Assembly: GCF_003797125.1 (NCBI RefSeq)
Contig: NZ_RKKE01000005.1
Location: 62,001 to 126,000 of the forward strand
DNA: 64,000 bases
Reading direction: 5' to 3'
Origin: Shewanella frigidimarina
GTDB lineage: Bacteria; Pseudomonadota; Gammaproteobacteria; Enterobacterales; Shewanellaceae
The notes beneath the pieces are model-generated. The model did not search any database, was not told where the DNA came from, and saw only the letters and a list, made by a program, of their open reading frames with translations. Both the position numbers and the translations under genes were made by a program. This document shows, piece after piece, positions 40,024-49,757 of the stretch; position 1 is the stretch's first letter; each line of letters begins with the position of its first letter.

Positions 40024-40097
40024 CCTGTGACAAATAAGGCTTAACAGGCAACAAATATCTCTCAAAATTATCTGAGTATATGAACCCTAAAAATAAC

Positions 40098-40129
40098 AAA
40101 AAAGCATAAAACGAGGTTTATGCTTTTTT
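40098..40129. terminator. Bidirectional terminator between CMD gene and prlC
   Basis: AAAAAAGCATAAA (40098-40110) and TTTATGCTTTTTT (40117-40129) form a perfect stem with loop ACGAGG between the two convergent genes. Confidence 0.9.
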
Positions 40130-40160
40130 ATGCTGAAGTCATTGGGAAATAGGGTTAAAT

Positions 40161-42200
40161 CTACACCGCAATACCACTGTGACGTAATAAAGCATCTGTA
40201 TTGGGTTCACGGCCCATAAAGCGTTTAAATAGCTCCATTGGCTCTTCACTGCCACCCATTTCAAGAATGTTATTTAAGAAGCTTTTACCTGTTTCAGCAT
40301 TAAAAATACCTTCAGCTTCAAAACGCGAGAACGCATCTGCCGATAATACTTCAGCCCATTTATAGCTGTAATAACCTGCAGCATAACCACCCGCAAAAAT
40401 GTGGGCAAAACCGTGTTGAAAACGGTTAAAGCTTGGCGGGGTTAATACTGCTATTTGGCTACGCACTTGGTCTAAAATGCCTTGAATATCGACGCCTTTA
40501 GCTGGGTCAAACTCGTGGTGCATTCTAAAATCGAACAGTGAAAACTCAAGTTGGCGCACCATCATCATGCCCGACTGGAAATTTTTCGCCGCTAGCATTT
40601 TATCTAACAATACTTTTGGTAATGGTTCGCCCGTTTCATAGTGGCCAGAAATTTCCGCTAATGCTTCTTCTTGCCAGCACCAGTTTTCCATAAACTGACT
40701 TGGTAGCTCTACCGCATCCCAAGGTACACCATTAATACCAGACACTCCGCCCACATCCACTTTGGTTAACATGTGATGAATGCCGTGGCCAAACTCATGG
40801 AACATTGTGGTGACTTCGTCATGGGTAAACAACGCCGGTTTGCCGTCGACAGGACCATTAAAGTTACAGGTTAAATAGGCCACCGGCTTTTGCAAACTTG
40901 TAGAGGTAACCCGGCGACCGCGACAATCGTCCATCCATGCGCCGCCACGTTTACCGCTACGAGCATACAAATCGAGATAGAAGCTGCCACGGTGTACTTT
41001 ATCGGCGTCATGAATATGGAAAAAACGTACATCTTTATGCCAAGTGTCTACGCCTTTTTGTTCGCTAATGGTTAAACCAAATAAGCGATTAACGGTATAG
41101 AACAAGCCTGACAAGACTTTGTCTTCTGGGAAATACGGACGCAATATTTCTTGCGACACTTCGTACTTGTGTTGCTGCAGTTTTTCAGCGTAAAAACTCA
41201 AATCCCACGAGGCCATTTCGGTCACGTTGTAATGATCTTTGGCAAAGGCACGTAGTTCGGCTAATTCAGTTGACGCTTGGTCTTTAGACCGTTCGCCTAA
41301 TTCATTTAAAAAACCCAATACTTGTGCTGGGTTTTCTGCCATTTTGGTGGCTAACGATTTATCTGCGTAGCTAGCAAAACCGAGTAAATTGGCTAACTCA
41401 TGACGCAATGCCACAATTTCATTCATGTTATTGGTGTTATCAAACTCACCAGCATTAGGACCCTGGTCAGATGCGCGAGTCACAAATGCACGGTAACACT
41501 CTTCGCGTAACTCACGGTTTTCGCTATAGGTCATCACAGGCAAATAAGACGGAAAATCTAAGGTGAATAACCAACCTTTTTGCTCTTTGGCGTCTGCCAT
41601 AGCTTTAGCTGCGGCGATGGCTGACTCAGGTAAACCCGCTAAGTCTGCTTCGTCGGTAATAAGCTTAGTCCACGCTTCGGTAGCATCTAACAGTTGATTA
41701 GAAAAGTTGCTGGTGAGTTCAGATAAGCGTTTAACCATTTCGCCATAGCGGGCTTTTTGACTGTCATCCAAGCCGATCCCCGACAATTCAAAGTCACGTA
41801 AGCTCTGCTCTATCACCATTTTTTGCGCTTGAGTTAACTGGGAAAAGTCTGCCGATTCGTGGATCGATTTATACGCCTCGTACAAACCTTGATGCTGGCC
41901 AACATAGGTGCCGTAATCTGACAAAAACGGCAAACAAGCATCGTGAGCATCACGTAATTCATCACTACTGATCACCGAGTTCATGTGCGACACAGGCGAC
42001 CACATTTTACTTAACTCATCATCAACGTCTTCAAGAGGCTCAATGAGATTGTCCCAAGTGTATTGGCTATTTTTTGCTAATAATACTTCAATAGTCTCAC
42101 GACATTTGGCAATGGCTTGCTCAACTGCAGGCTGAATGTGTTCAGGTTTAATTTTTGAAAATTCTGGTAATTCTGCGCTACTTAGCAATGGATTGCTCAT
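40161..42200 (-). CDS. prlC: Oligopeptidase A
   Basis: A 679-residue zinc metallopeptidase of family M3. HEFGHGIHHML (near residue 470) is the HExxH zinc motif, with the third Glu ligand about 25 residues on; N-terminal MSNPLLSSAELPEFSKIKPEHI matches OpdA. It is a cytosolic enzyme that degrades oligopeptides, including cleaved signal peptides. Length matches E. coli PrlC (680). Confidence 0.96.
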   Translation of the reverse strand: MSNPLLSSAELPEFSKIKPEHIQPAVEQAIAKCRETIEVLLAKNSQYTWDNLIEPLEDVDDELSKMWSPVSHMNSVISSDELRDAHDACLPFLSDYGTYVGQHQGLYEAYKSIHESADFSQLTQAQKMVIEQSLRDFELSGIGLDDSQKARYGEMVKRLSELTSNFSNQLLDATEAWTKLITDEADLAGLPESAIAAAKAMADAKEQKGWLFTLDFPSYLPVMTYSENRELREECYRAFVTRASDQGPNAGEFDNTNNMNEIVALRHELANLLGFASYADKSLATKMAENPAQVLGFLNELGERSKDQASTELAELRAFAKDHYNVTEMASWDLSFYAEKLQQHKYEVSQEILRPYFPEDKVLSGLFYTVNRLFGLTISEQKGVDTWHKDVRFFHIHDADKVHRGSFYLDLYARSGKRGGAWMDDCRGRRVTSTSLQKPVAYLTCNFNGPVDGKPALFTHDEVTTMFHEFGHGIHHMLTKVDVGGVSGINGVPWDAVELPSQFMENWCWQEEALAEISGHYETGEPLPKVLLDKMLAAKNFQSGMMMVRQLEFSLFDFRMHHEFDPAKGVDIQGILDQVRSQIAVLTPPSFNRFQHGFAHIFAGGYAAGYYSYKWAEVLSADAFSRFEAEGIFNAETGKSFLNNILEMGGSEEPMELFKRFMGREPNTDALLRHSGIAV

Positions 42201-42567
42201 AAAGATTCCTCGAAATATGTCGCGTGAGTATTTAGCCTATATTGGGCTAATTGTTACCATTTTCAAGCGTAGAAACAATTTATCCCGATAAATATAACCT
42301 TAGTTTCGAGGCGATACACAGGCCTTATCATCACTAAGTTTGACCATATTATCGTTGATTCAACGTATAACAAGCTCAGTCACCTAACTGATTTGATCAA
42401 CAAATAGAGTGACTAAGATCCCAATTTAATTTTACACTTAATTTACACAACTAATATTGACAGGCAGATCCCAAACGAGACTGATTATCATTTATTTTCC
42501 CACTAAAAGGGCTACCATTCGCTTGATTAAAAGCACTTTCCCATTTTTCGATATGAGCTCAATAAAC

Positions 42568-43332
42568 ATGAACTTCGATTTTTGCCTATCAAACCGCAAC
42601 CATTATGCCCGCGCCTTTTGTTGTGCAATGGCTACGATGATGTGCTTGATGACATCCTCGTCAGCGTTCGCCACGGCAGAATACCAGCCGACTGCAGGGG
42701 TTGATGTTGCTTGGGAAAATAATTATGTCACTCAAGGTCGTAATAATTTAGAGCATGGCGGTATTGCATGGGCAGTGGCAAATATTGAACAAAACGACCT
42801 AGCTGTTTATGCCATTGTAGGGCGAGCAGACCAAGTGAATTATGTGGAATGGAACCTAGGGCTAGAATACACCTTACATCTCGCTAATAATATTGATGCC
42901 ACAGTAGGCTACCAGCGCTTAGAATTTTATGGCGATGAGCGCTGTTCCGATAATGAATTTTTCGGCGCGTTAACGGTTAATGGATTAACTTGGTTTGTAC
43001 CCGCTGTTAACTACACTTATGCAACCGAAGCTGGCGGCTATTTCATTGAACTGAGCATACATAGCCCATGGGAAATCAATCAACACTTCACTTTGACACC
43101 TTACATTGTTCAGGGATTTGATTATCAATACAGCAGTGAAGAACACAACGGCGCTAACCATTTCCAATTTGGACTAGAAGCCGAACAAAAGTTGAATGAT
43201 TCAATGGCATTATCTGCACACATTAGCCACAGCATCGCTCAAGGAGATATTAAGCAACAAGCCAGTGCCGATGATATTCAGGGCAGTTTAGATCAAACCT
43301 ATGCAGGGGTGCATTTCAAACTGAGTTTTTAA
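42568..43332 (+). CDS. Predicted outer-membrane beta-barrel protein
   Basis: A protein of about 254 residues with a signal peptide (AMATMMCLMTSSSAFA) and then alternating strands rich in aromatic residues, ending in HFKLSF, a typical barrel-assembly C-terminus. YVTQGRNNLEHGGI resembles the opening strand of small TorF-like porins. The frame is open back to 42457 with several possible ATGs (42457, 42553, 42568), none with a strong ribosome site; the start is uncertain. Function unknown. A secreted basic protein gene follows after 78 bases. Confidence 0.65.
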   Translation: MNFDFCLSNRNHYARAFCCAMATMMCLMTSSSAFATAEYQPTAGVDVAWENNYVTQGRNNLEHGGIAWAVANIEQNDLAVYAIVGRADQVNYVEWNLGLEYTLHLANNIDATVGYQRLEFYGDERCSDNEFFGALTVNGLTWFVPAVNYTYATEAGGYFIELSIHSPWEINQHFTLTPYIVQGFDYQYSSEEHNGANHFQFGLEAEQKLNDSMALSAHISHSIAQGDIKQQASADDIQGSLDQTYAGVHFKLSF

Positions 43333-43410
43333 GCTTTGCTAGCATTTTAGCAATCCAAGGCTAGACTAAAGGGGCTACAGGACGCCCCCTAGACTCAAGC
43401 AAGGAAGCTT

Positions 43411-43941
43411 ATGTTAACTCGACTTATCAATATACTATTTGTCTTATTCGCCTCGGTGATGATGCTATTCAGTACCTCATTACTTGCCAGCGAGCTCACC
43501 AAACTGATAATTAAACAGCCCGATAAACCCACCCAGTTAACCAATGACAATGCCAACTCACTCCCGTCGCAGTACGCAACCGATCATCAAGGTAATGTGA
43601 TTGTTATCCCCACAGAGCAAAGCTCAGCTTTAGAATATCGAGCCGATGATATTTACCTTAAACCGAGACACAAAAAATCACCCATCAAAAAAAACAACAC
43701 GCGCTCATCAACTGTAAAGCGCACCACCTTAAAGAGTGCGACAATCGCTAACGATCCAAGCTGTCGCTGGTTGCATAGCCGCATAAAGCAGTTACAAAAG
43801 AAGCAACGCCATACCCAAAACAGTCAATTTAGTCATTATCAAGATGAAATCGATATTAGAGAAAGAGAATGGGCCTGCCTTAAGTGCGCAACCAGCGGTC
43901 CTAATAACGTTGACCGTGGTGAATGCCAACATAAACGCTAA
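43411..43941 (+). CDS. Secreted basic protein of unknown function
   Basis: A 176-residue protein with a signal peptide (about 1-27, FSTSLLA|SE). Residues 30-80 contain a short strand-rich part; 85-115 are Lys/Ser/Thr-rich and basic; the C-terminal part has four cysteines (SCRW, ACLKC, GECQ). I do not recognise the family. It lies between a barrel gene and gor, same strand. Confidence 0.65.
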   Translation: MLTRLINILFVLFASVMMLFSTSLLASELTKLIIKQPDKPTQLTNDNANSLPSQYATDHQGNVIVIPTEQSSALEYRADDIYLKPRHKKSPIKKNNTRSSTVKRTTLKSATIANDPSCRWLHSRIKQLQKKQRHTQNSQFSHYQDEIDIREREWACLKCATSGPNNVDRGECQHKR

Positions 43942-44018
43942 CAATGCATTGGGGGAACGACTAGATTGCAAACACAATCCCCCCTACAATGGATGCATTA
44001 ACCGCAGTGGAGATAATC

Positions 44019-45374
44019 ATGGCTCAACATTTTGACTATATCGCGCTTGGCGCAGGCAGTGGCGGTATCGCCTCAGCAAACCGTGCAGCAATGCGTGGCG
44101 CAAAAGTATTAATTATTGAAGCAAAGCACGTTGGCGGCACTTGCGTTAACGTCGGCTGTGTTCCTAAAAAAGTCATGTGGTATGGCGCTCATGTCGCTGA
44201 AGCACTGAACCTCTACGCCAAAGACTATGGCTTTGATGTTACCGTCAATAAATTCGATTGGAATACGCTAGTCGACAATCGTGAAGCCTACATTGGCCGT
44301 ATTCATGATGCTTATGGCCGTGGCTTTGCGAGCAATAAAGTCACTTTATTAAATGGCTATGGTCGCTTTATCAATAACAACACCATTGAAGTTGATGGCG
44401 AGCACTACACTGCCGACCATATTGTGGTTGCCACTGGCGGCGCACCAACAATTCCTAATATTCCTGGCGCTGAACACGGTATCGACTCTGACGGTTTCTT
44501 CGCATTACGTGCGCAACCTAAGCGCGTAGCGGTTGTGGGTGCCGGTTATATTGCTGTTGAAGTGGCGGGTGTATTACACGCACTGGGCAGCGAAACGCAT
44601 TTATTAGTACGTAAACATGCGCCACTGCGTAACTTTGACCCTATTTTAACCGACGCATTAGTTGACGCTATGGCCACCGACGGCCCAACGCTTCACACTC
44701 ACAGCGTACCTAAATCGGTCACCAAAAATGCCGATGGTAGTTTGACGTTACTATTAGAAAATGACCAAAGCTTAACGATTGATTGCCTCATTTGGGCCAT
44801 TGGTCGTTCACCATCAACAGGCAATATCGGCTTAGAAAACACCGATGTGCAATTAGATGCTAAAGGCTATGTCATTACTGATGAGCAACAAAATACCACC
44901 GCGAAAGGTATTTATTGTGTTGGCGACATTATGGCGGGCGGTGTTGAATTAACCCCTGTTGCCGTTAAAGCGGGTCGTTTGTTGTCAGAGCGTTTATTTG
45001 GCAACATGCCAGACGCTAAAATGGATTACAGCTTAATTCCAACAGTGGTATTTAGCCATCCACCTATCGGCACCATGGGTCTAACTGAGCCAGAAGCCGC
45101 TGAAAAGTATGGCCAAGACAATATTAAGGTTTACGCCTCAACGTTTACCTCAATGTACTCAGCTGTTACAGCACATCGCCAAGCCTGCAAAATGAAGCTT
45201 GTTTGTGCTGGTGATAATGAAGTGGTTGTCGGTATTCACGGCATTGGTTTTGGCATGGATGAAATACTGCAAGGTTTTGGCGTAGCAATGAAAATGGGCG
45301 CAACCAAAGCAGACTTTGACGCCGTAGTAGCAATACACCCAACGGGTGCAGAAGAATTTGTTACCATGAGATAA
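44019..45374 (+). CDS. gor: Glutathione-disulfide reductase
   Basis: A 451-residue FAD enzyme that reduces oxidised glutathione with NADPH. GAGSGG (11-16) binds [16 protein letters not shown] holds the redox pair Cys42/Cys47, [11 protein letters not shown] is the NADPH fold, and HPTGAEE (His440, Glu445) the catalytic base at the dimer interface. A longer frame starts at 43989, but GGAG at 44009-44012 and the E. coli start support 44019. Followed by a palindrome and a terminator. Confidence 0.97.
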   Translation: MAQHFDYIALGAGSGGIASANRAAMRGAKVLIIEAKHVGGTCVNVGCVPKKVMWYGAHVAEALNLYAKDYGFDVTVNKFDWNTLVDNREAYIGRIHDAYGRGFASNKVTLLNGYGRFINNNTIEVDGEHYTADHIVVATGGAPTIPNIPGAEHGIDSDGFFALRAQPKRVAVVGAGYIAVEVAGVLHALGSETHLLVRKHAPLRNFDPILTDALVDAMATDGPTLHTHSVPKSVTKNADGSLTLLLENDQSLTIDCLIWAIGRSPSTGNIGLENTDVQLDAKGYVITDEQQNTTAKGIYCVGDIMAGGVELTPVAVKAGRLLSERLFGNMPDAKMDYSLIPTVVFSHPPIGTMGLTEPEAAEKYGQDNIKVYASTFTSMYSAVTAHRQACKMKLVCAGDNEVVVGIHGIGFGMDEILQGFGVAMKMGATKADFDAVVAIHPTGAEEFVTMR

Positions 45375-45390
45375 GTATTTAATACTTATC
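45370..45390. repeat. Perfect 10-1-10 palindrome over the gor stop codon
   Basis: GATAAGTATT (45370-45379), T, AATACTTATC (45381-45390). It includes the TAA stop of gor and touches the terminator stem that follows. Confidence 0.85.
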
Positions 45391-45427
45391 AAACCGTAAG
45401 CACTTAATAGGCGTTTACGGTTTTTTT
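45391..45427 (+). terminator. Rho-independent terminator of gor
   Basis: AAACCGTAA (45391-45399) pairs with TTACGGTTT (45415-45423), followed by more T to 45427. Confidence 0.88.
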
Positions 45428-45484
45428 ATGCCTGTTATTTACTGGCGTAGCATTGAGCAAAACCCATCAACACATTTTGAAGGC

Positions 45485-46657
45485 GGTAATACCGATAATC
45501 CCCCCACAACTAACCGTGTACCACTTTTATGGTTATAGCAAACAACTCTAGACGACCGTTCTACTTTAGGTTTGTAAACTGCCATCTGCAATGTTAATTA
45601 TATTGGCTTGATGCTTCTGATAAGTGCTTAGTGAGTTTCAGTACCTCTGCAGCGGTTTTACCTAATGTATAACGCCCAGATATGGCATGATTATGGTTAT
45701 AGTCATACAACCAATTCGCCAATTGTTGATTGAGATCTAACAACGAACCGGCTTTGTTTTCTTTCAAGAATGGCTCATAAAACTCATGAGATGCCAGGTC
45801 TTGAAAACGAGCGGCAAGGCCATTTACAACAGGGCCATTGTACGCTCTCATTTGAATGTGATTAATATTATGAGCAGATAAAACATCGCTAAACTGCTGG
45901 CTTTTTTTGCCAAAAAACTCACTGCCTCGGTCGGTTAAAATAGTATTGATATTGAGCCCTTGGGCGGTGGCATACCAAGGTAGAACAGTTTGTTCAAGAA
46001 ACTCAGCGGCTGAAGCAGAATCACGTTCTGGCATAATCACCGCTATCGCAAACTGACTATAACCATCAACAAACGTATGTTGATATAACTGGCCTAATGG
46101 GCTTATAACCCCTAAATCAAAGGTGTCTTGCACACAAATATCACCTGGGTAAAGACACTCAAAGATGGGATCATTTGAATCGAGTTGATACAGTTTTTCA
46201 ATACGCACTTGATCTGAAGGCGCTAAATTATTGTCTTGTTTTAGCTTGCTATGTAAAGCCAATAATCGATTTTTCTTGGTTTCTAAGTTATGCCTAACCC
46301 AAATAGTGCGAACGCCACTGGCAGAAATAGCGCAGCCTCGGGCTGTCAACAACTCTGCGACTTTTGCTTGACCATAATTAGGGTAATCAAGTGCTATCTC
46401 AATAACTTGGTCTTCTACAGCTTGGGAAACTCTATTTTTTAATGCTGGTTTTCTTCGAGATAAGTTCTTTAAACCACGTTCACCAGCCGTTTCATATTGT
46501 TTTTTGAAGCGATAATAACTGTCACGGCTGTAACCCATGATGCCGCATGCTTTGCTTATGCTGCCAAGTTCCGTTGCTAATTGCAGTAGCGCCAATTTAC
46601 TTCGAATTTCATTTTTCTTTGCGCTCATATTTAGTACTCAATACTATTGTCTTACGA
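45485..46657. mobile_element. IS481-type insertion sequence (boundaries tentative)
   Basis: The transposase gene is flanked by a 9-base direct repeat TTTGAAGGC at 45476-45484 and 46658-46666, which could be a target duplication and would give an element of 1173 bases. Clear terminal inverted repeats were not found at these ends, so the limits are tentative. The right copy overlaps the stop codon of the DASS transporter gene. Confidence 0.45.
45594..46628 (-). CDS. IS481-family transposase, third catalytic acid apparently absent
   Basis: A 344-residue protein: N-terminal helix-turn-helix (about 15-45, SISKACGIMGYSRDSYYRFKK), second HTH (80-115), and an integrase core with Asp168 (CVQDTFDLG) and Asp233 (ILTDRGSEF). 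The place of the DDE Glu, normally NGKxERF, reads NGLAARF (269-275), with Ala273. Length and order are otherwise full, so the frame is intact but the enzyme may be inactive. It lies between gor and the DASS transporter. Confidence 0.85.
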   Translation of the reverse strand: MSAKKNEIRSKLALLQLATELGSISKACGIMGYSRDSYYRFKKQYETAGERGLKNLSRRKPALKNRVSQAVEDQVIEIALDYPNYGQAKVAELLTARGCAISASGVRTIWVRHNLETKKNRLLALHSKLKQDNNLAPSDQVRIEKLYQLDSNDPIFECLYPGDICVQDTFDLGVISPLGQLYQHTFVDGYSQFAIAVIMPERDSASAAEFLEQTVLPWYATAQGLNINTILTDRGSEFFGKKSQQFSDVLSAHNINHIQMRAYNGPVVNGLAARFQDLASHEFYEPFLKENKAGSLLDLNQQLANWLYDYNHNHAISGRYTLGKTAAEVLKLTKHLSEASSQYN

Positions 46658-46665
46658 TTTGAAGG

Positions 46666-48267
46666 CTACCAAAACACCCCATTTGGGGTATAACCTAACC
46701 ATCTAAACCACGTTTCACCCAATACGATGCATACCACCCAAGCAATAACGAGCATGGTAAATCCAAATTTAAACGTGTCACTTAAACTATAATGGTCGGT
46801 GGAATACAGCAGTAAAGCGGGCTTACTATTAAAAGGTAAAACATAAACATGCTCTATTTGGAGTGCTACAGGTAATGCCAAACTCATAATAGGAAAATCA
46901 AAACGCTGGGCTACCCCAATCGCGATGGGGATAAACAACATCGTTCGCATCGTTTTTGATTGAAATATCACCGAGCTAAACAACATTGCACCAGTTAACA
47001 TTATATAGAAAACGCTGAAGGGTGTATTTTCATCTAAACCAAAATACTCTAGGCTAAAATTTACTGCCAGATTAGGTAAATCAGTTTGTTTGAATCCAGC
47101 CCCCAAGGTATACGCCCCCGCAGAAAAAAGTAATAAGTGCCATGGCACATCTACCTGGTTCCAGTTCACCACACCAACCCGAGGAAGCAAAGCCACAATG
47201 GCGCCAATAAATGCAACCGCGGTAGCACTGACACCGTGATATTTGTCGGTTGCCCAAAATATCAAAATAGTCACAAAAATCACAATAGATTTAATTTCGA
47301 CAAATGATATTCGGCCCATTTTATTGAGCTCTTGCTGTAAACGGTCCATTCCTCCCTCAATTTGCGGTAAGCGTTCTTCGGGGGATAATGGGAAAAAAAT
47401 CTTTGTCGCAACAAACCAACCAATAATGATCATGCAAATTACCACGGGCATCGAAATAATCATCCAGTCGGCAAAATAGAAACTACCACCAATAGCACCA
47501 GCGATTAGACTCGCAGCCAATAAATTCGCCCCTGAGCCTGTTACAAAAGCGCCAGCACATAAGTTAATTTGCAGTAGGTTTTGCAGCACTAAGTTGCGGC
47601 CAAAATTATTTTTATTGTCACCACCTCGAGCACCATACACCGCGGCTATCACCATAAAAATCGGCATGAGAATGGCGGCTTTTGCTGTGGTTGCAGAAAT
47701 AAAGGCCGACAAAACCAAATTGATTAGCATAAAGCTGTAAAAAATGGGGGTTGCACTTGTCCCAAAACGACAGATAAACCATAACGCAAAACGCTTAGCT
47801 ACGCCTGTAGTCGCCAACATAGAAGCCAAGATAAACGATAAAATATTGAGCCACATTATCGGATGACCTAATTGCGCATATGCTACCTTTTCGGGTAATA
47901 CTCCCGTTAGCACTAACGCAATAATCACCATCAATGACGTTAAATAATTCGGTATAGGCTCTGTTATCCAGAGAATAATAGCCGCACAGAAAATCGCAAA
48001 CATTGCCTGACCATGCCAGCTAAACAACACTTCTCCGGCTTGGTCAAAATGTTCTGCCGCAGTTTTGCTTAGCATAGTGCTATCAATGTTAACTAAAAAC
48101 GGCATAGGGTCGGCGGTGAGTAAAAATACAAACACGGCAAGTGCAATCCAAATCCCTATACGAGCTAACCATTGTTCAACGGTACTTTTATTTCGAATTG
48201 GCAGCTTTTCCATTCGATATTGATTCATATCCAGTGGGTCTGTCGCTGAAGGAGTTTCCTTGGTCAT
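46666..48267 (-). CDS. DASS (SLC13)-family anion symporter
   Basis: A protein of 533 residues with about twelve membrane segments. ITEPIPNYLTSLMVIIALVL is the family's N-terminal pattern; GSGANLLAAS and PFNSKPALL are in the place of the two SNT-type substrate loops. Members carry di- and tricarboxylates, sulfate or phosphate with sodium; which one applies here is not clear. The Met at 48267 has AAAGG 8 bases upstream and is preferred over 48288. Divergent from the TTM-like gene at 48594. Confidence 0.85.
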   Translation of the reverse strand: MTKETPSATDPLDMNQYRMEKLPIRNKSTVEQWLARIGIWIALAVFVFLLTADPMPFLVNIDSTMLSKTAAEHFDQAGEVLFSWHGQAMFAIFCAAIILWITEPIPNYLTSLMVIIALVLTGVLPEKVAYAQLGHPIMWLNILSFILASMLATTGVAKRFALWFICRFGTSATPIFYSFMLINLVLSAFISATTAKAAILMPIFMVIAAVYGARGGDNKNNFGRNLVLQNLLQINLCAGAFVTGSGANLLAASLIAGAIGGSFYFADWMIISMPVVICMIIIGWFVATKIFFPLSPEERLPQIEGGMDRLQQELNKMGRISFVEIKSIVIFVTILIFWATDKYHGVSATAVAFIGAIVALLPRVGVVNWNQVDVPWHLLLFSAGAYTLGAGFKQTDLPNLAVNFSLEYFGLDENTPFSVFYIMLTGAMLFSSVIFQSKTMRTMLFIPIAIGVAQRFDFPIMSLALPVALQIEHVYVLPFNSKPALLLYSTDHYSLSDTFKFGFTMLVIAWVVCIVLGETWFRWLGYTPNGVFW

Positions 48268-48288
48268 TTTGTTTACCTTTCGATGCAA

Positions 48289-48593
48289 TGCGACTGCTGA
48301 ATAAACATTACCCGTAAAAGTAGCAATGAAATTCGATCTAGATCAACGAAAGTACAAACTAGTTTTAATTAAATATTCACATAGAACGAACGACTTAAAT
48401 TATGATTTAAATATTTCTATTAAAATCATAAGTTAATGACAAAAATAATTATCACACAATACGACTCATGTAAGATTAGATTGAAACTTATCAATAACAA
48501 CATTGATCTGGATCTGTTTCTTTATCATCTCTTGGGAGTATTGTGACGGTTGAGCTTCATCCGAACACTACGACAGCATAAAAGGACTGACTC
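48289..48593. other. 305-base divergent region between DASS and TTM-like genes
   Basis: A+T-rich promoter region for both neighbours; no gene or strong repeat was found. Confidence 0.4.
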
Positions 48594-49229
48594 ATGTCTG
48601 AATTAACCATCGGTGAAATATCTAAACCTCGTTTTGAATTTCGAACTTTCGGGCAACACTTTACCGAAGCATCCTATCGTATGGTGCGCTTATCGGTACC
48701 CGTACCAGAAAAGCTTTGGTGCCGAGAAAGTGACGAAATTTATATCATCTCCAGCACCAATGATTTGAACAATACCAAAATTCGCGACGGTAAGATGGAT
48801 ATAAAATCCTATGTGCAAACGGTCAACGGCTTAGAACAATGGGACCCAAAACTTAAAGCGGTATTTCCATTGAGTAAAACACGACTGATTGAAGAAATAT
48901 TCCCCGCGTTTATGGTTGATTTACCCGCATTAACCCAAGACAGCTATTGTTTAGAAGACTTCCTCGCTGTTATCGAAAACCACCCAGACTTACAGGCAGT
49001 CAACATTCATAAACAGCGCTACGCCTATATGGTTAATGATACAATTTGTGAGTTAGCGAACGTGCTCGTTAATGGCGCTCGAATTGTCAGTATCAACAGC
49101 GAATCAACTCAAATAGAAGATATACAAAAAACCATAAGTGATTTAAAGCTGACAGGAGTTGAAAATATCAATTACTTACAAGCGATAAAACGCGTTATTG
49201 GGATGAAAAACTTACCTCTCGCTAACTAA
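48594..49229 (+). CDS. Divergent CYTH/TTM-like protein
   Basis: A 211-residue soluble protein. SDEIYIISS (46-54), NTKIRDGKMDIK (60-71) and GLEQWDP (79-85) recall the basic strands of a triphosphate tunnel; NIHKQRYAY (137-145), CELANVLVNGARI and NYLQAIKR (193-200) recall the later CYTH strands and closing helix. The usual N-terminal ExExK is reduced to FEFR (14-17). I think it is a distant triphosphate-tunnel protein, but this is a pattern-based call. It precedes the canonical CYTH gene by 57 bases on the same strand. Confidence 0.55.
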   Translation: MSELTIGEISKPRFEFRTFGQHFTEASYRMVRLSVPVPEKLWCRESDEIYIISSTNDLNNTKIRDGKMDIKSYVQTVNGLEQWDPKLKAVFPLSKTRLIEEIFPAFMVDLPALTQDSYCLEDFLAVIENHPDLQAVNIHKQRYAYMVNDTICELANVLVNGARIVSINSESTQIEDIQKTISDLKLTGVENINYLQAIKRVIGMKNLPLAN

Positions 49230-49286
49230 CATTAATGAGTCCGACGGTAACTCAAGTTGGTTGGATAAATATTAAGGATTTGCATC

Positions 49287-49757
49287 ATGGCTCAAGAAAT
49301 CGAACGTAAATATTTAGTCAAAAGCGATTTATTTAAATCGCAGGCCGTTGGTTCGGTCCGTATTATTCAGGGCTATTTATCGAGTGTGCCTGAACGGACT
49401 GTCCGAGTTAGAGTGAAAGGTGATAAAGGTTTTTTAACCATTAAAGGCATTGGTAATGAGTCTGGGGCTTCCCGCTATGAATGGGAAAGTGAAATCTCAG
49501 TCGCTGAAGCACAGGATCTACTCAAAATTTGTGAGCCTGGTGTTATTGATAAAACACGCTACTTAGTCGAGTTTGAGAATCACACTTTCGAAGTTGATGA
49601 GTTTTACCAGCAAAATCAAGGTTTGGTGGTTGCAGAGGTAGAGCTTACTGATGAAGCACAAAAAGTACACAAGCCCAGCTGGTTAGGTAAAGAAGTCACG
49701 GGTGACAGACGCTATTACAACTCAATGCTAATGAAGCAGCCTTTTACCTCTTGGTAA
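49287..49757 (+). CDS. CYTH-domain triphosphate tunnel metalloenzyme (tripolyphosphatase type)
   Basis: A 156-residue single-domain CYTH protein. EIERK (4-8) is the metal and phosphate-binding ExExK; RVRV (40-43), TIKG (51-54), EWESE (65-69), DKTRY (88-92), EVDEF (102-106) and AEVEL (116-120) are the alternating basic and acidic tunnel strands. Size and motifs match bacterial TTM proteins such as the tripolyphosphatase of Nitrosomonas europaea. It should hydrolyse inorganic tripolyphosphate with a divalent metal in the cytosol; cyclase activity is less likely. It lies upstream of porin and phosphate-transport genes. Confidence 0.93.
   Translation: MAQEIERKYLVKSDLFKSQAVGSVRIIQGYLSSVPERTVRVRVKGDKGFLTIKGIGNESGASRYEWESEISVAEAQDLLKICEPGVIDKTRYLVEFENHTFEVDEFYQQNQGLVVAEVELTDEAQKVHKPSWLGKEVTGDRRYYNSMLMKQPFTSW

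Noticed and set aside
42476-42500. Fur-like TGATTATCATT before the barrel gene
   Set aside because: Only one half resembles the Fur core, and the sequence is A+T-rich enough for a chance match.
45485-46657. Terminal inverted repeats for the IS481-type element
   Set aside because: The two ends share only GTAA(T/G)AC, too little to call, so the element borders are left tentative.
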